Source: Viscum album (taxonomy: Eukaryota; Streptophyta; Magnoliopsida; Santalales; Viscaceae). Taken from it: a stretch of DNA of 64,000 nucleotides. The stretch is taken from contig OY728147.1 of the NCBI GenBank assembly GCA_963277665.1, positions 1,263,989,424 through 1,264,053,423 on the forward strand. Direction: 5' to 3'. Positions 37,400-49,941 of this stretch are shown here, piece after piece. Numbering within the stretch: the first letter of the stretch is position 1; each line of letters starts with the position of its first letter. The notes beneath the pieces are model-generated. The model did not search any database. It was not told the origin of the DNA and was given only the letters and a program-made list of their open reading frames with translations. The translations under genes and the position numbers were made by a program.

Positions 37400-38140
37400 T
37401 GTTTTCAACTGGTTTTCCTACTTTATCCCAATCATGTTTTACAATGGTACACATAAGAGTTTTGTAAGTCATACTATTTTATAGTTCAAACATTTTCAAT
37501 TAATCTATTATATTTTTTAATTGATTAAATTCATTTCCATTATTTGTTTTGAAAATTTTGAAATAGTTAAAAAATTTAATTCGACCATCATTCTCTATAA
37601 AAATAATTTTTCCTTAGATTGGAAAAATCATTACAACAATATAAATTTGTTGATCCAAATATAACATCATAAAAAAAATTGAATTGATGGAAAAATTTAT
37701 GGTAAAAAGGGTATGATCTTCCAATCTTTTAGAAAATCCATTTTCTAATAAACATGAATTTAATCCCTTATACCATGCTATATGTGCCTATTTATGTCAA
37801 TAAAGTGATCTGGTATTTTTAAAAACTGAATCTAGTTTTTTAGGGTTTTCAAAACCTAGAGGTAGATCAATATAAACTTCCTCTATTGAATATCCACTTA
37901 GAAAGAATGATTTAACATCCATCGGATATAATTAAAATTCATAAGAGATTCATAATCGATAAGGATTATAATTTCTTCTAATATAGTAACATGATCAATG
38001 GTTTCATCATAATCTGTTTCATATTCTTCATTATATCCTTTTTCTTATAATCTAGAATTGTTTTTTGTGATGATCCCTTTATCAACCATTTTATTTCTAA
38101 AGGCCCATTTGGTTCGTGTCACTTGATAATTTGATGATTT
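37400..38140 (-). pseudogene. pol: Copia reverse transcriptase remnant
   Basis: Strong minus-strand matches in order: TKWAFRNKMVDKGIITKN at about 38,060-38,110 (family: TKWVFRNK.DE.G.V.RNKARL), GYNEEYETDYDETI, MDVKSFFLSGYSIEEVYIDL at about 37,860-37,925 (family: [25 protein letters not shown]), GFENPKKLDSVFKNTRSLY, AHIAWYKGLNSCLLENGF, and DVIFGSTN near 37,650-37,675 (family: DDIIFGSTN, with one catalytic Asp changed to Val or displaced). Stops interrupt the frame. This is the clearest proof that the element is Ty1/copia rather than Ty3. Confidence 0.9.
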
Positions 38141-38149
38141 TCCACAAAT

Positions 38150-39122
38150 TTGCAAAAAATATTTCTAATTAATTGGTTAAATTCTTATTACGTGGATAAT
38201 AACAATAATTTACCATATAAATATTCATTAATAGATTTAGGTTCTAAATGGGATAGAAGGGCCTAAAATATGGTAAGATTTAATACATTTATTCTATTTC
38301 TAACTCCATTCTCTTGATTTCATATAAAAGATTATATGGGATAATTATTAACTGTTCTAGGAAATCTAGGTAAGAAAGTTACATGTTATTTAATTTTACG
38401 TTCTTATAGACTAGACTGAATTTCTCTAATTTTAATTTTAAACTCAATTCCAGACAAATCAGGCCTTATGTAGTCTAAAGAGTCACTAATACTTTATGTT
38501 TGATCATTCTCCTAAATGATGTGGTTTATTTTATCAATCATCACATGAAATGATTCCTAAAAAATGCTTGACTTTTTGTTAAACAATCTATTGGATTTTT
38601 AAGTAGTACAATTCACTAAAAATATTTTTTTATCCACTATAAAATCTAATTTACAAAGTTTATACGTAGTATTGAATATAAAAACCTTTCAACTAAAAAC
38701 ATTAATGTACATTACCTTAAGATTACTATTATTCAAATGTTCAAAAGTTGTTTTATTTATTTATTTTTCTTATCAAAACTCAGTTAACAATATTTCAAGA
38801 TGTTCATAAATATTCATTCCAAATAGGTAGGAGGGTTTTTTTCATTTAGCATTGTCCATTGTATTTAGTGAATTGTTCTATTTATTTTTTCTACAATTCT
38901 ATTTTTTAGAGGTATCCTTGGTATAAAAATTACATGTTTAATACCCAAGTGTGATTATAAACGATTAAATTCATGATTCTAAAATTATCAACCATGATCA
39001 CTTCATGATGAAATTATATTAAAATATTTATCATTTTTTGTAATTATAAAATACTTTAAAAAATAGTAAATATTTCACATATGAGTTTCAGAAACAAAAC
39101 CAAAGTAAATCAAGAAAAATCC
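38150..39122 (-). pseudogene. pol: Copia integrase core region, decayed
   Basis: This lies between a readable GAG-pre-integrase domain and readable RT, so it must correspond to the integrase core and linker. I cannot pick out the DDE residues or the family signature by eye. Position is the only support. Confidence 0.5.
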
Positions 39123-39440
39123 TCAAGTAAAACATAATAATATAATTTTATATACAAATATACACCCTACATGGTCCAAAAATTGAATTGGGATACCATA
39201 TAAGGGTTTAGAAGTAGAAATGTTGTCAACTGATTTCAAAGATGATTTGTGTTGTTTTCCTACATGGATTGTATCAATGAATCTATCATTTTCAAACATA
39301 AGACTACCAAAATTCGAAAATAAATTTCTCATAGATAATTTATATAAAGTATATATATATAAATTTACATGTCTAATATTCCAGACCCATGAATATTTAT
39401 TATTTGTAGTGAAACAATCCAAAATAAATTTATACAACTA
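39123..39440 (-). pseudogene. pol: Copia GAG-pre-integrase domain remnant
   Basis: The 104-codon frame 39,123-39,437 contains WVWNIRHVNLYIYTLYKLSM, RNLFSNFGSLMFENDRFIDT and HVGKQHKSSLKSVDNISTSK, a near end-to-end match to the family pattern WLWHRRLGH...LSKL...LV.GLP.L.FE.D..C.AC..GKQ...SFK. The zinc-binding CxxC cysteines are lost (IDTI in place of CDAC). The frame is uninterrupted across the domain, longer than most here, but ends before the integrase core. Confidence 0.85.
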
Positions 39441-39639
39441 ATTGAGATACAACATTTAAAAATTTCTTTTCTATGTGCTCTAAATTTATGAATTTTATCA
39501 TTTAAAACTGAGTAACAATCATTTAAGAAAACAACCTATAAACCATCATTATAATGATTATAAATACATATCATGTGTTTATTTATCCCCTGTATAGAAT
39601 GTAATTTTCATATTACAATGGAATTTTAATCTTCAAAAG

Positions 39640-39800
39640 ATTCAACTCAACTGCCTTTCCTTTTTCATTGTCTCCAAAAGTGAGTAAAGATACTTCCATT
39701 TTTTCATGGTATTAATGTGTGAAAAATCACCACTCATATGTCTTTACCAAAAACATTACATATACCTTATATAATTTTTTTTTCATATGGCCTTTTTTCC
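39640..39800 (-). pseudogene. pol: Copia protease remnant
   Basis: Two frames together give RHMSGDFSHINTMKKW and VSLLTFGDNEKGKAVE, matching the copia protease region SRHMTGDKSLF...G.VTFGDN.KGKI.G. The catalytic DSG just upstream is not readable. Upstream at about 39,810-39,860 the frame reads DTVGPMKILVTKEK, matching the GPKK.WVPK linker that precedes the protease in this group. Confidence 0.7.
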
Positions 39801-40661
39801 TTTAAAAAAATTTAAATAGTTTTTCTTTTGTTACCAATATTTTCATAGGACCAACTGTGTCAACAAGCAGTGATTTGTGAATCTAGATCTACCTTATTTT
39901 TAAAAAATTTATATTACACACATTAGAAATGATTTTTTAAAATGAAATAATTTTTAATACCTCTATTTATAGGATAATATAAATAACAGTTGTTATTTTA
40001 ATGTATTCTTATTCAACATTAAATGTAAGTAGAGTTTTTTGATATGGAGACAATGTAGTTTTTGTATAACTTTGTCTTTTTCCCTTTCTTACAATTCTAA
40101 TTTTTCCAATGAAATTAATTGAAAGAAAATCACTTATACTTTTCTATAATATAGTAAAAATACTAGAAGGACTCTTATTATATTGTACTTTATCCTGTAA
40201 ATTATTATCCCATTTTCTTGAATAATATTGTATGATGTAGATGAATTGAAATTTTCAATTATTTCAAGATGTTTTATTAGAATAGTGCCTCTTTCACCTA
40301 AAATAGTATTTCAAAAAATCATTAATAATTATTTCTTCTTTATTATATAATGGTATTTTCTTCCATAATTAAATAGTAATCATCCAATTTTCTCCTAGAT
40401 AAGACATTAATGTCAGACACAAATGTGTAATGGTATTATACCTATTCTTATTCATTATCTATATTAGGCACATCAAATTTGAGATATTGTAGATCTTTTT
40501 AAAAATAATATTTTTATGAGATGCTATAGTACTCAAACATAATCTATGTTTATTTCATAATTATTTTTCTTTTATGCTCATAATTAGTTTTCCTCATATT
40601 TCTCTTTTCCATTTTTAGTCGTTATTCCTTTAGTTGGGGGAAATCGGTTCATAGATTATAA
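39801..40661 (-). pseudogene. gag: Copia gag region, truncated
   Basis: By position this is gag and the gag-protease linker. I see no certain zinc knuckle or capsid motif; Lys-rich fragments are consistent with the region. LTR F begins at 40,662, so the 5' part is displaced to the far side of the F element outside the window, or lost. Confidence 0.4.
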
Positions 40662-42854
40662 TGCCACAACCCCAGAATCCTAGAACCGGTGCATTATATT
40701 AATACATTGGCATGATTTCTAGGAAACAAAATCTAGAAGGGCCGAGTAGTTTAGTATTTTTTGGAAAACTAGATACCCATATAGGTTTAACATTACAACT
40801 TGAAAATAAATAAAATAAATAATTTTTATTGGTAACATCGACAACTAATAGTTTATCCCTATAGTTCACTAATAATAAAATACTTCATGTCCTGAGAAAA
40901 TAATATATAAGAATGGGGTGAGTAAAATCACTCAGAAAGGGTAATAAACATAGTGGAAGATATTATAGACATAAACAATAGGAATTGTGATTGACTGAAA
41001 AAAAATTAATTTAAAAAAATAAACATTAACACAGTACGGTGGTAATAAGATGTGAATAAATAATTCCATAACAAAACAAAATCATCATAATTATACTATT
41101 CAAATAAGCAGATAAACTATCAACAGTATCTTCATATTGATGGAATGGAAAATTCATAACATCATAACTATACTGTCAAGGACTTGTGCGAAGACCATAA
41201 ATAACCATTTTGTAAAGGCCTCGTGCAATGAACAAGATTGAATCATGAGACCTACCAACACACCAATGGAATATAGGGGGGCCCACTAGAAACATACTAA
41301 GTTCAATTCATTCCTCATATTAATAGGAAAAAATAAACAACATATAAATTAATATTGAAACTAATTCATGAAATGTAAATAACATTCCTTGAACATTAAC
41401 CATAAACAATAATCATTCAGAGTAAATTGTTGAATTGTTTTAAGATAGCACAACCATAATAAAACTAATCATAAAACATAAAATAAAACATGGTGGATGA
41501 TATAATATGATATAAACCTCAATGAAGTATATGATTCAACAAATGTTTTTGACAAAGAATAAAATACACTTAAATGAGACCGGTGAAATAATCCTGAATC
41601 ATTCCAATGTATCTTATACAACCTTGAAAAAACCAAATAATAGAACATTAGAATTTCATGTGAATAAAAATACACTTAATATGATATACCAAAGGGAAAT
41701 ACATACACCACAAGAATAAAATAACTGGTAATCAAGTCATTTATTTTATAAATGTTAAAGTGAGATAAGGACAATAATTTTTACATTTAAAAGAATAGTA
41801 CTTTTGGAAAATCATTTTTATTTTTAATGGAATCAGATTATAATCATGTATATCCTAGAAAATAAAAGGGAAGGTCATTGAAATTATATTTTAGACATAA
41901 ATATTGTCTTATTGAGGTGAAATAAATTAAAAATTGTTTTTAAAGAAGATTTATAAATAAAACATTTTAGAGCAATTTAAGGAAAAGATTTATGGATTTT
42001 AAATCGTAAAGGCTTGTTTTCGTTCATAAAAGCGGAAATGAACCTAAAAAGATTCTTTATGTTAAATTTATGATTTTATAAATTTTAATTAAAAATATAT
42101 ATATAATATCGTGAACATCAAAAAAGGTATCAATTCGAGAAGTTCCTTAAATCGACCTAGTATTTCAGGTAGAATTTTTGAAAGATAATTTTAAACCATA
42201 TAACTCCCCCTATTGAAAGTCAGATTCTAGTTATTACACATATATAAAACATTATGAATGAATATGTGAGGAGTACATAAGAATAAATACGAATATTATT
42301 GAGGTGATTATAGAATAAGAAAACCCTGAATGAAAATTATGGCTCAGATAGAATATACTTAAAACTCTGTAATAAATTGAATAGTATTCCCCAAAATTAA
42401 TCATCAGTAAATGATACCTTAAATATCTTGAAAATAAAAATATTCGTGATTTAAAAAATCATTGTACAGTATACATTCACCATACAACTAAATAATAGTG
42501 AATAAAAAATATCGCACAAAAATGTAAGTGATATGAAGTAACCTTGACCTAAAGTAAGACAATGTTCTTCACTTTATCTTAGTGTCCAAGACAAAAAAAT
42601 TAAATTAATTAATTTATTTATTAATAACCTCTTAATGTTTTATTTTTATTTAGTATATCTATATTAATTTCATTAAAAGAATTCTTGATGGGTTTAAGAG
42701 GTTCAATTTTATTTTATTGGATCATTGTCTTCCTTGGTATTAATGACGGATTTATATATATACATGTAAGGATAACAATGTAATATAATAATGGTTGTCC
42801 CAAATAAATGTTATATTTTATTTTTTAACATCCATAAGATTTAATTATTATAAA
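40662..42854 (-). repeat. LTR F, left part
   Basis: Starts TGCCACAACCCCAGAATCC, aligning with the left end of LTR E (TGACAACCCGAATC). It carries the terminal stem-loop at 40,915-40,940, a block at 41,165-41,310 comparable to LTR E, and gaagttccttaaatcgacc (42,139) matching LTRs A and C. It breaks off at 42,854, where element C-D is inserted, and resumes at 54,830. No primer site precedes it, so it is a 3' LTR or solo LTR. The 34-base inverted pair GTTCAT/ATGAAC at 42,022-42,043 is a small perfect hairpin. Confidence 0.6.
40915..40940 (-). other. U5-end stem-loop, LTR F
   Basis: TGAGT 40,919-40,923 pairs with ACTCA 40,930-40,934. Compared with LTR A (TGAGC/GCTCA) the last pair has changed from C-G to T-A on both sides, keeping the stem. 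Confidence 0.5.
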
Positions 42855-45092
42855 TGTAAAGCCCCAACCATAAACATTACAATATCTTGAATTTAGTTAA
42901 TAATTCCCATTGAAAATCTTTTCTGGTTTCGAATTCCTGATAATTTGGCCATAAATATTAGATTACATCTCATATATTACAAATTAGACACTTCTAATCA
43001 GAATAATTTTTTTTTGTAGAATAAAAACTCTTAGAAGAAAACAGGAGTTCATTTATTGATAGAAATATTCTTGAATTATTCCTTTCTCTTACCCTTCCTT
43101 ATATCCAGTGAAAAACAATTCAACGACATCGGAAGGGAATAAAAATCCTAGTAAGGGTTATAAAATATATAATGAAAACATTTGTCCATTAATACATTCA
43201 AAACATGAGTTCTTTAACATAACTCATGAAATCCTAAGATTTAAGAATAATACATAGTAATCAAAAATCATAAATGTAACATGTGGAATCCATAACACAC
43301 ATACATTAAGCTTTCACAGCTACATAGGGAGTTACGTTTGGAATACACATCATAGTATATTCCCTAAATATCATAGGAGAAACATTAACATTTACCTCTG
43401 TTATGTTACCAAATTCATTGGAGAGATATCTCGGGCTCAACCACCCTAGGTTTATCATGGAATCAACCCTAAATGTAAACAATTCCCTAGAACCATAACA
43501 TAATAATAACACATGAACATTAATAAATAAAAGATAACATTTACATATTTCAATGAAAATAAATAATTTCAAGATATTTAAATATTTAATCCATTTATAA
43601 AACTATATATAACATTAAATTAAGAGATTTTTAAATCAATGTTTCACATACCAATATTAATATTTTGAAAGGATTTTACAATTTAAAAAAATCATGTCCC
43701 TAAAAATAAATCCTCAAATCATTTCCAAGACATGGACATGAAAGAGAATGATTTTTAAAATTATTATTTTCAAACATTTAAAAAGCAATTTTAGTAAAAT
43801 AATATTTTACTATTAGAGAAAATAATGAATAAAAATAATTAATAAATAACATGAAAAAAATCTATAAATATCATGATAATATTGAAATTATTTATATAAA
43901 TTTTTAAAATGTTGGTATATACATTTATAGAACAATAAAAGTGAAAAATATCAAGATATTCCTCAATGGAAGAAGATTAAGACGTAGTCTTGTACAAAGA
44001 ATGTATCATTAGATTAAGGATAAATCAGTGAAATAATTATGTATGGAAAATATAAATACACCAAATATAAATAGATATTATGTGTAAAACATTCAGAGCA
44101 TATTCACCCATATTCTAGGGAAAACAAAACCAATGACATTGTTATTTAACTCAAATGAAATGAGATTGAGTTAAAATTTCTCATACAAATTTCTTATAAA
44201 TGATGTAATAATTTATCAATGGTTCAATTATGTGTTGAAAAGGTTTATATAGAAAAGGTAAGTGGAAATAACAACATGGATAAATAAACAGTTATTCCAC
44301 ACATAATTTTGGCATGATATAGTCAACAAAGTATGTGTAAAACCCAATGAGAGGAGATTGAGTTTAGAAATTCCCTTATGAAAATTTGGTAGCCTAAATA
44401 CATCTATTAAAAATTAATAAAATGAGTTGACAAGAGTGAAAATAGTATCTCATCACTTGGAAACATTATGTAAAACAATAAGGATATAGGAGAACATATC
44501 CACTCACAAGAAAATGAAATTAAAATACATAACATTAAATAAGCATTTGACTAAAATAGAAGGGTGAAAGGTTCCCTTATAAAGATCATTTTGTAAATAA
44601 AATAGATTTATTATGTATATTCACTCTAAATACACATAAATAGAGTATAAATAGAGGATAGTACATCTAATGTTATTTCTTATAAAATAGTATAATTTCA
44701 TAATTATATGTTGATGAATAACACAATTAATGGAAATTGGGTTATGAAGTTCCCTTACATCGTGCCTGACTTGGCTCGTTCGTTCTTTAATCTCCTCAAT
44801 AATAAAATAAAGATAATTTATATTTGCTTTGGAATCCTTCTCTAGTTTATTATTACTTTTATATCACTTATTACCATGTTATAAACATTACATAATCATT
44901 TTAGTTAATAATTTTCCTTTTGTTGATATTTGGTACTTGTGTCAAAAACGAACTTCTAATAATCACATGTTGTTCACGTGGTTAAAAGTCCATTATCTAT
45001 AGAATTATATTATTAATATATATCATATATATATCTTATATATATATATATAATATTACTTAACATTTGGAGATAACTAATGAAATGCACCA

Positions 45093-45126
45093 TTCATGGA
45101 GACGGTAAGTCGTACGTACACATGAA
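45093..45126 (-). other. LTR hairpin C1
   Basis: TTCATG 45,093-45,098 pairs with CATGAA 45,121-45,126; inner ACG 45,102-45,104 with CGT 45,111-45,113. The core tggagacggtaagtcgtacg matches hairpin A1 while the outer stem sequence differs. Confidence 0.6.
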
Positions 45127-45271
45127 CACTAATTTAATTTATATTTCCTATTTTATGGAATGAAAAATTAATTATACAAAGGTGTATTATAATTCCACTA
45201 TAATATATTATATAATATCATTAACTCCATATTTTATACAATCCATGAATGTCATTAATTATTCATATCAC

Positions 45272-45302
45272 TTTGAGGGGTGATAGTCCGCACATCCTCA
45301 AA
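45272..45302 (-). other. LTR hairpin C2
   Basis: TTTGAGG 45,272-45,278 pairs perfectly with CCTCAAA 45,296-45,302 around ggtgatagtccgcacat. It lies 178 bases from C1. Confidence 0.65.
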
Positions 45303-45842
45303 TTAAATTATTATATTTTATAATTACGGAAACCATAAACATTTGATGTAAATGAAAAATACAGAATAATAAAGTCCTTATAAATATAATATATATCACA
45401 TATAAATATATTTCTTTGATAATGTTAACAATGATAGGTGGTAGGAGATAATTGAACAATCATGGTTTTGGGAATCAGTAGTTCATCGTCCACAAGAATA
45501 ATATGTTCGAATCCATTAGATAATGGTGTGTGGAAGTTTAGTTATAATCCTTCTCATATAAAAATCCTAATATATTTAATATACTTTTTATTTTATAAAA
45601 TAAAATAATGAATGGATTTTAGAGTGTTGGATAAGGAAAATAAAATTTATGAACTTCAGAGAAGATGTTACCTTTAAATCGGGTTACTACTTTTGGTTTG
45701 AACCAAAATGATTTATTAAAACGACTTTTGTTTAATTTAAGGATTATAGATATAATAGAGGGATTTTGAGAGCTAATTTTATTAATATTTGTATTATCCA
45801 AGGTTCTTGAGTGGTGTGAGTAATTTGTTAGAGGTGGTGTAC

Positions 45843-45850
45843 TTTTATAA
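45843..45850 (-). promoter_or_regulatory. TATA box of LTR C
   Basis: The minus strand reads CTTATAAAAGTACACC, preceded in transcription order by U3 and followed, after CT-rich sequence, by the hairpins. Confidence 0.6.
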
Positions 45851-47709
45851 GAGGGAGGAGGGGCTCTTTTGGAATGTTTGAACGTATTATTTTATTAGAA
45901 AATATTTTTCGGTTTCAAAAGGTATAAAACTAAATAAATTCAATTATAATTTTATTATACCTAGAAATAAAATCATTCAATATGAATTTGATAGGTTTTG
46001 GATATTTTTTATAATCCTTATCCTTTTTATATAACCCTTTGTTAACTTATTTAACTTTTACCATGTCTTCTTCAATATTCATACTATATGGTTAATATAT
46101 TTACTATAAAATTCCAAGAGACCCGTAATGGATTATTAATGAAATTTATAACATTATTTATGTCATTTTTCCAAATCATATATTTTTAGTACTATTTTAT
46201 AGTTTCATAGAATATTAATTTATTTACAAACTCATTTATGTCAATTTTTATACTATTCACAACATGACTTTTTAAAAATCCATAACAACATGATAAATTC
46301 TAAAAAAATTATTAATTTAAAATATAACAAATTTTAATAATCCATAAAATTCTTTTATGTCATTAAAAGGTTCAAAATAAATTTTTAACAATTTTAATCT
46401 CATTTATTAAAAACATACATTAATTTGGTAATCATTATATCATCATTGTGTCATATATAAATTTATTTATCTATTTTCTAAAAATTATAAATAAAATACC
46501 ATGAGGTGGGGAATTTTTTTATCATTATATATACTATTTATAGTGTAAAATATAACTTATATAACCTAATATAAAAATTTTTCTTCTAAAATATATATGT
46601 TTATGTTACTTTTCCTTAACTTTACATTTATTTATATATAATTTTATTTTCATATATAAGTGGATCCATGGGGTCCCAAAATAGACCCAAGGATGACAAT
46701 ATTCTGAAATGTATCATAAAATTTGGATAGGACATGTGGTATGTTAATTTAATATTATTATAATATTATTTGTTTATCCATATTTAATAGATCTACCATT
46801 TAACTATGATAAATAAAATATTTTCTGAAGTTACTATTCAAAATTTCTAAAAATAAATGTTACCTATTTATATAATCCAAGCCTCGTGATTCCAAATATG
46901 GAATCCATTTTTTCAAATTCAAAGCACATAATTTGAAGAAATTAATTTAAAATTGATTTTCATTGTCAAAACCAAAAAACATTTTTTGAAGAAATAATAA
47001 TTATAAAAATATTGAAACTTGTTTATATCCAATATCAAAGTTAAATTGATTACATTAAACAATATTTGATTAAATGATATAATGTAATCTAATTAAACCT
47101 TTAAACCAATTAATATAACATTCTAACTATATAAATGTATTATATTAGAAGGTGGTTTTGAAGTAAAATGTAGTATTTTTCACTATTTATAAAAAATGAA
47201 CTTTATTAGAAAAATATCCAAAATTACCCAATGTAAATTTTTATTTCCCCTTTAAAAAAAGAAGTTTATTATGTCCAATGGAACATATAAATGTGGCAAA
47301 ATCTAGATTTTAAAAACATTTCTCCGTTAAAAGGTGGAAAATAATTCTTTTTAAGAATATTAGAGTATTTCATTCGTAAAATTGGATCCACTTTTATATT
47401 ATGCCTCTAAAATTTATTGGATAAAATTAAAAACATTTAACAAACATTTGTAACAATATTTTAGTTACATTTATCCATTCCTACAAATATAATGGCTAGT
47501 TGTTAACTACCATTTAAAATATTAATATTATTATATTATTTTTCAGTATATATTAATGTTTTGTGCAATAAAATATTTGAAAGAAACATGTTGTTGCATG
47601 TTGAGTACTCAATCAGACATAACATCTGTTTGAAATTAAAATTAATATTTAATTAAAAATATTAATATATATGAAAATGTTATATTATTTATTTACCTGA
47701 AATGTTATA

Positions 47710-47724
47710 TCCTTCCCTCATTTT
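47710..47724 (-). promoter_or_regulatory. Polypurine tract, element C-D
   Basis: On the minus strand AAAATGAGGGAAGGA ends exactly at the start of LTR C. Only purines apart from one T. Confidence 0.7.
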
Positions 47725-48875
47725 GTAAATTGCGTCCTGAAAAATATAAAATTGGGTAAAGAAACTTTATTTAATGTCCCACATCCGAAAAAGAGTCAAT
47801 AAAAAATCACTTTAAAACAAAGAAAGAGAAATACAAAGGCCACACAAGATATACCATTCTAGGATTCCATGTAAGAAAACATGGATATGGAAGAAAAACT
47901 AACTCTCGTAGACTAAAATAGAGTGATAGAGACCATGATCACATAGTGTTTACCACCCCAATACCATGAATATGTGGTTGGTTAAAATTATGTTGATAAA
48001 AGAAACCATATAATTTTTTTTAAATTAATTTTATAGTGTTGAAATTGTTTTTTACTTCCTAGACTAAGATCATAATTAAACATTCTTACTTGTCATGTAA
48101 TGTGTATTCCTTTAATAAAATACTACCACAAACTCATATTTTCTCCAAATTATAAGTTTTTACGATGACCTATTCACAACTGAGGTGCTAGAATCAACTT
48201 CTAGATAATCACATAATCCACAAAAGATGAACTATATAATTTCTCTATATTTAGACATTGACCAAAACCAAAATTTTTAGTCCAAGATCATATAATCCCC
48301 AAAAATAAAAATCCATTATAAAAAGAAATACTACTATTATTTTCCAAAATTCAAAAACCAGTACCTACTGTTCAACAAAGACCAATCAATACAAAATTTT
48401 CTTCAAAATAATTCTTCAAAATAATCTGACTAATATTGATACCCATAACACAGAAGGATTTGATCATATTGTCTTCCGTAGTAAATCTTACCATTTAACT
48501 CTAAATATAATTTACTACTCTTAAAGTCTCATATTGAATATTAATTAACCTAAAAACATATTCACTATGATAGGTTATTTATTTCCAAAAAATAACCAAA
48601 TCGCCATATGTCCACAATAAAAACATATATTCTTCAAAAATAAAATTTCAACCATTACTCCACAAATGATATTCCATAGTATTCTTTCTTCCATAGGCTT
48701 ATAATGTTTCCCCAAAATAGATAACGTCTTCTAAAATAACATTTATCACTTAATCGCTAAATCATTTGCCTATTTTAAAAATATCCAATGGATAAAACAT
48801 ATTTTTTAAAAAATAATAATATTATTGATCAATAAAATGATTTAACTAAAAAGAATAAGTCATAAAAACCAGTTT

Positions 48876-49015
48876 CTTCATGTAGTCCAGTGGTAGGTGA
48901 TGCGCCCTTGTCGTCGTTCAGTTTTAAGATCGATTCATGCAACCTTTCCAGACACAATGGGTTTCCACCAATCTTGTGTTTTCCCCATTTTATAAATCAA
49001 AAAATAACCCTAACA
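48876..49015 (+). repeat. Possible tRNA-derived SINE relic
   Basis: TAGTCCAGTGGT at 48,883-48,894 resembles the pol III box A (TRGCNNAGYGG), and AGATCGATTCA at 48,927-48,937 matches box B (GGTTCGANTCC) in 8 of 11 positions, 32 bases apart. An A-rich segment (ataaatcaaaaaataa) follows about 60 bases on. The acceptor and T stems do not pair, so it is not a tRNA gene. CpG density is higher than around it, which suggests a later arrival. It could also be chance. Confidence 0.35.
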
Positions 49016-49489
49016 TTATTTAACCTAAATGGTTGTCTTGTATCTCTCATTTTCATCACAACTCATAATAACCTCAGTATCTTATTTCATGAATACTTAT
49101 ATATATATTGACATTTTTTACCTTTCTAAAATAACACTATTCCCAAAGAAATTACATTGTACCTTGATCCTGGTTTCCACTCGGTATCACCGTCAATGGT
49201 CCATGAATTGAAAAATAAATTTATATATCCTTAAAAAATCACCTGCTTCCTTTATCCAAATACCCCGCGTACAACATGGGTCATAAGGATGCTCATAGAA
49301 AAATGGTTTCGGAATATAATCATGCATGACATATAATTTTAAAACATATGATAAAGCTAGGTTTCTATAAAATATTTGGATCGAGTTTGAGATGAAATAT
49401 TCAATAAATTACCCCTTTAAAATACCATATGTATCAGCTGAATGACAATAATTTAAAGAAAAATATAAATAGTTTATGCAGGGGTCTCT

Positions 49490-49807
49490 TTATTCAGCAC
49501 CTTTTTCAAGATCATAATATGCTTCAAAATCTCGAGATAAAGTAAAATATTGGAAAATCCGTTTATAATATTTTCCTTTCCTGAAAATATGAGAATATTG
49601 AAAAAATAATACCTGGTTAAATTCAACACATGATCCATGTGGGTATCGAGGTATAGTAGTGGTGTTTGATATCTCAAAATATTTCATGCAAATGAGATGT
49701 ATGTTAGAAAATGTTTCAGAATCGTTTGGACAAGACTTCACAATAATTATTGCCAGAATGGCATCAAGAAGAGATAAGAATTCCATTTCATATCCTCCTT
49801 CTTCCAT
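49490..49807 (-). other. Open frame in gag position of C-D, unidentified
   Basis: A 105-codon frame whose ATG lies 121 bases downstream of the primer site, where gag would start. The product begins MEEGGYEMEFLSLLDAILA and is not obviously related to the gag starts of A or E. A second frame (49,474-49,677) overlaps it. It may be the truncated relic of a gag or pure chance; I do not assign a function. Confidence 0.25.
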
Positions 49808-49928
49808 TTTTTAATAGGCATAACTTGATATGAAAAAGTTACAAAATTATGATTTAACTGAAAGAGTAGACATTGAAACTAACCATGTGTTTAACAAGAA
49901 CACATAATCCCTAATGTTTTCTAAACCT

Positions 49929-49941
49929 CCCTTTGATACCA
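49929..49941 (-). promoter_or_regulatory. Primer-binding site, element C-D
   Basis: On the minus strand TGGTATCAAAGGG, matching initiator Met tRNA (TGGTATCAGAGC) in the first 8 bases, two bases from the LTR D edge at 49,944. Confidence 0.8.

Larger units (their letters stand above)
34300..40661 (-). mobile_element. Ty1/copia element of SIRE type, partial
   Basis: Minus-strand order from right to left: gag region, protease, GAG-pre-integrase, integrase, RT, RNase H, then about 2.4 kb of extra sequence before any LTR. Integrase before RT is diagnostic of copia. The RNase H and RT motifs are of the SIRE type, whose members often carry an extra 3' frame. The right end is cut at 40,662 by LTR F, and the left end is not resolved. 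Every domain is broken by stops and frameshifts. Confidence 0.75.
42855..47709 (-). repeat. LTR C (3' LTR of C-D, 4.86 kb)
   Basis: Left end TGTAAAGCCCCAACC, right end ATGTTATA. It aligns with LTR D throughout (for example gggagttacgtttggaatac at 43,328 with gggagttctgttttgaatac at 50,417). By eye the two LTRs are only about two thirds to three quarters identical, so the insertion is old. The 88-codon frame at 43,306-43,572 has no equivalent frame in D and is chance. The LTR has a TATA box and two good hairpins. Confidence 0.8.
47725..49928 (-). other. Interior of element C-D, no pol
   Basis: 2.2 kb without any recognisable gag, protease, RT, RNase H or integrase motif on either strand. The longest frame is 105 codons. 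It holds a tRNA-like segment on the plus strand at 48,883-48,937. The sequence may serve only as packaging and priming DNA, as in other non-autonomous elements. Confidence 0.6.

Noticed and set aside
43306..43572. 88-codon frame in LTR C as an LTR-encoded protein
   Set aside because: No matching frame in the sister LTR D.
48883..48937. tRNA gene
   Set aside because: Box A and B resemble pol III signals, but acceptor and T stems do not pair, so at most a tRNA-derived relic.
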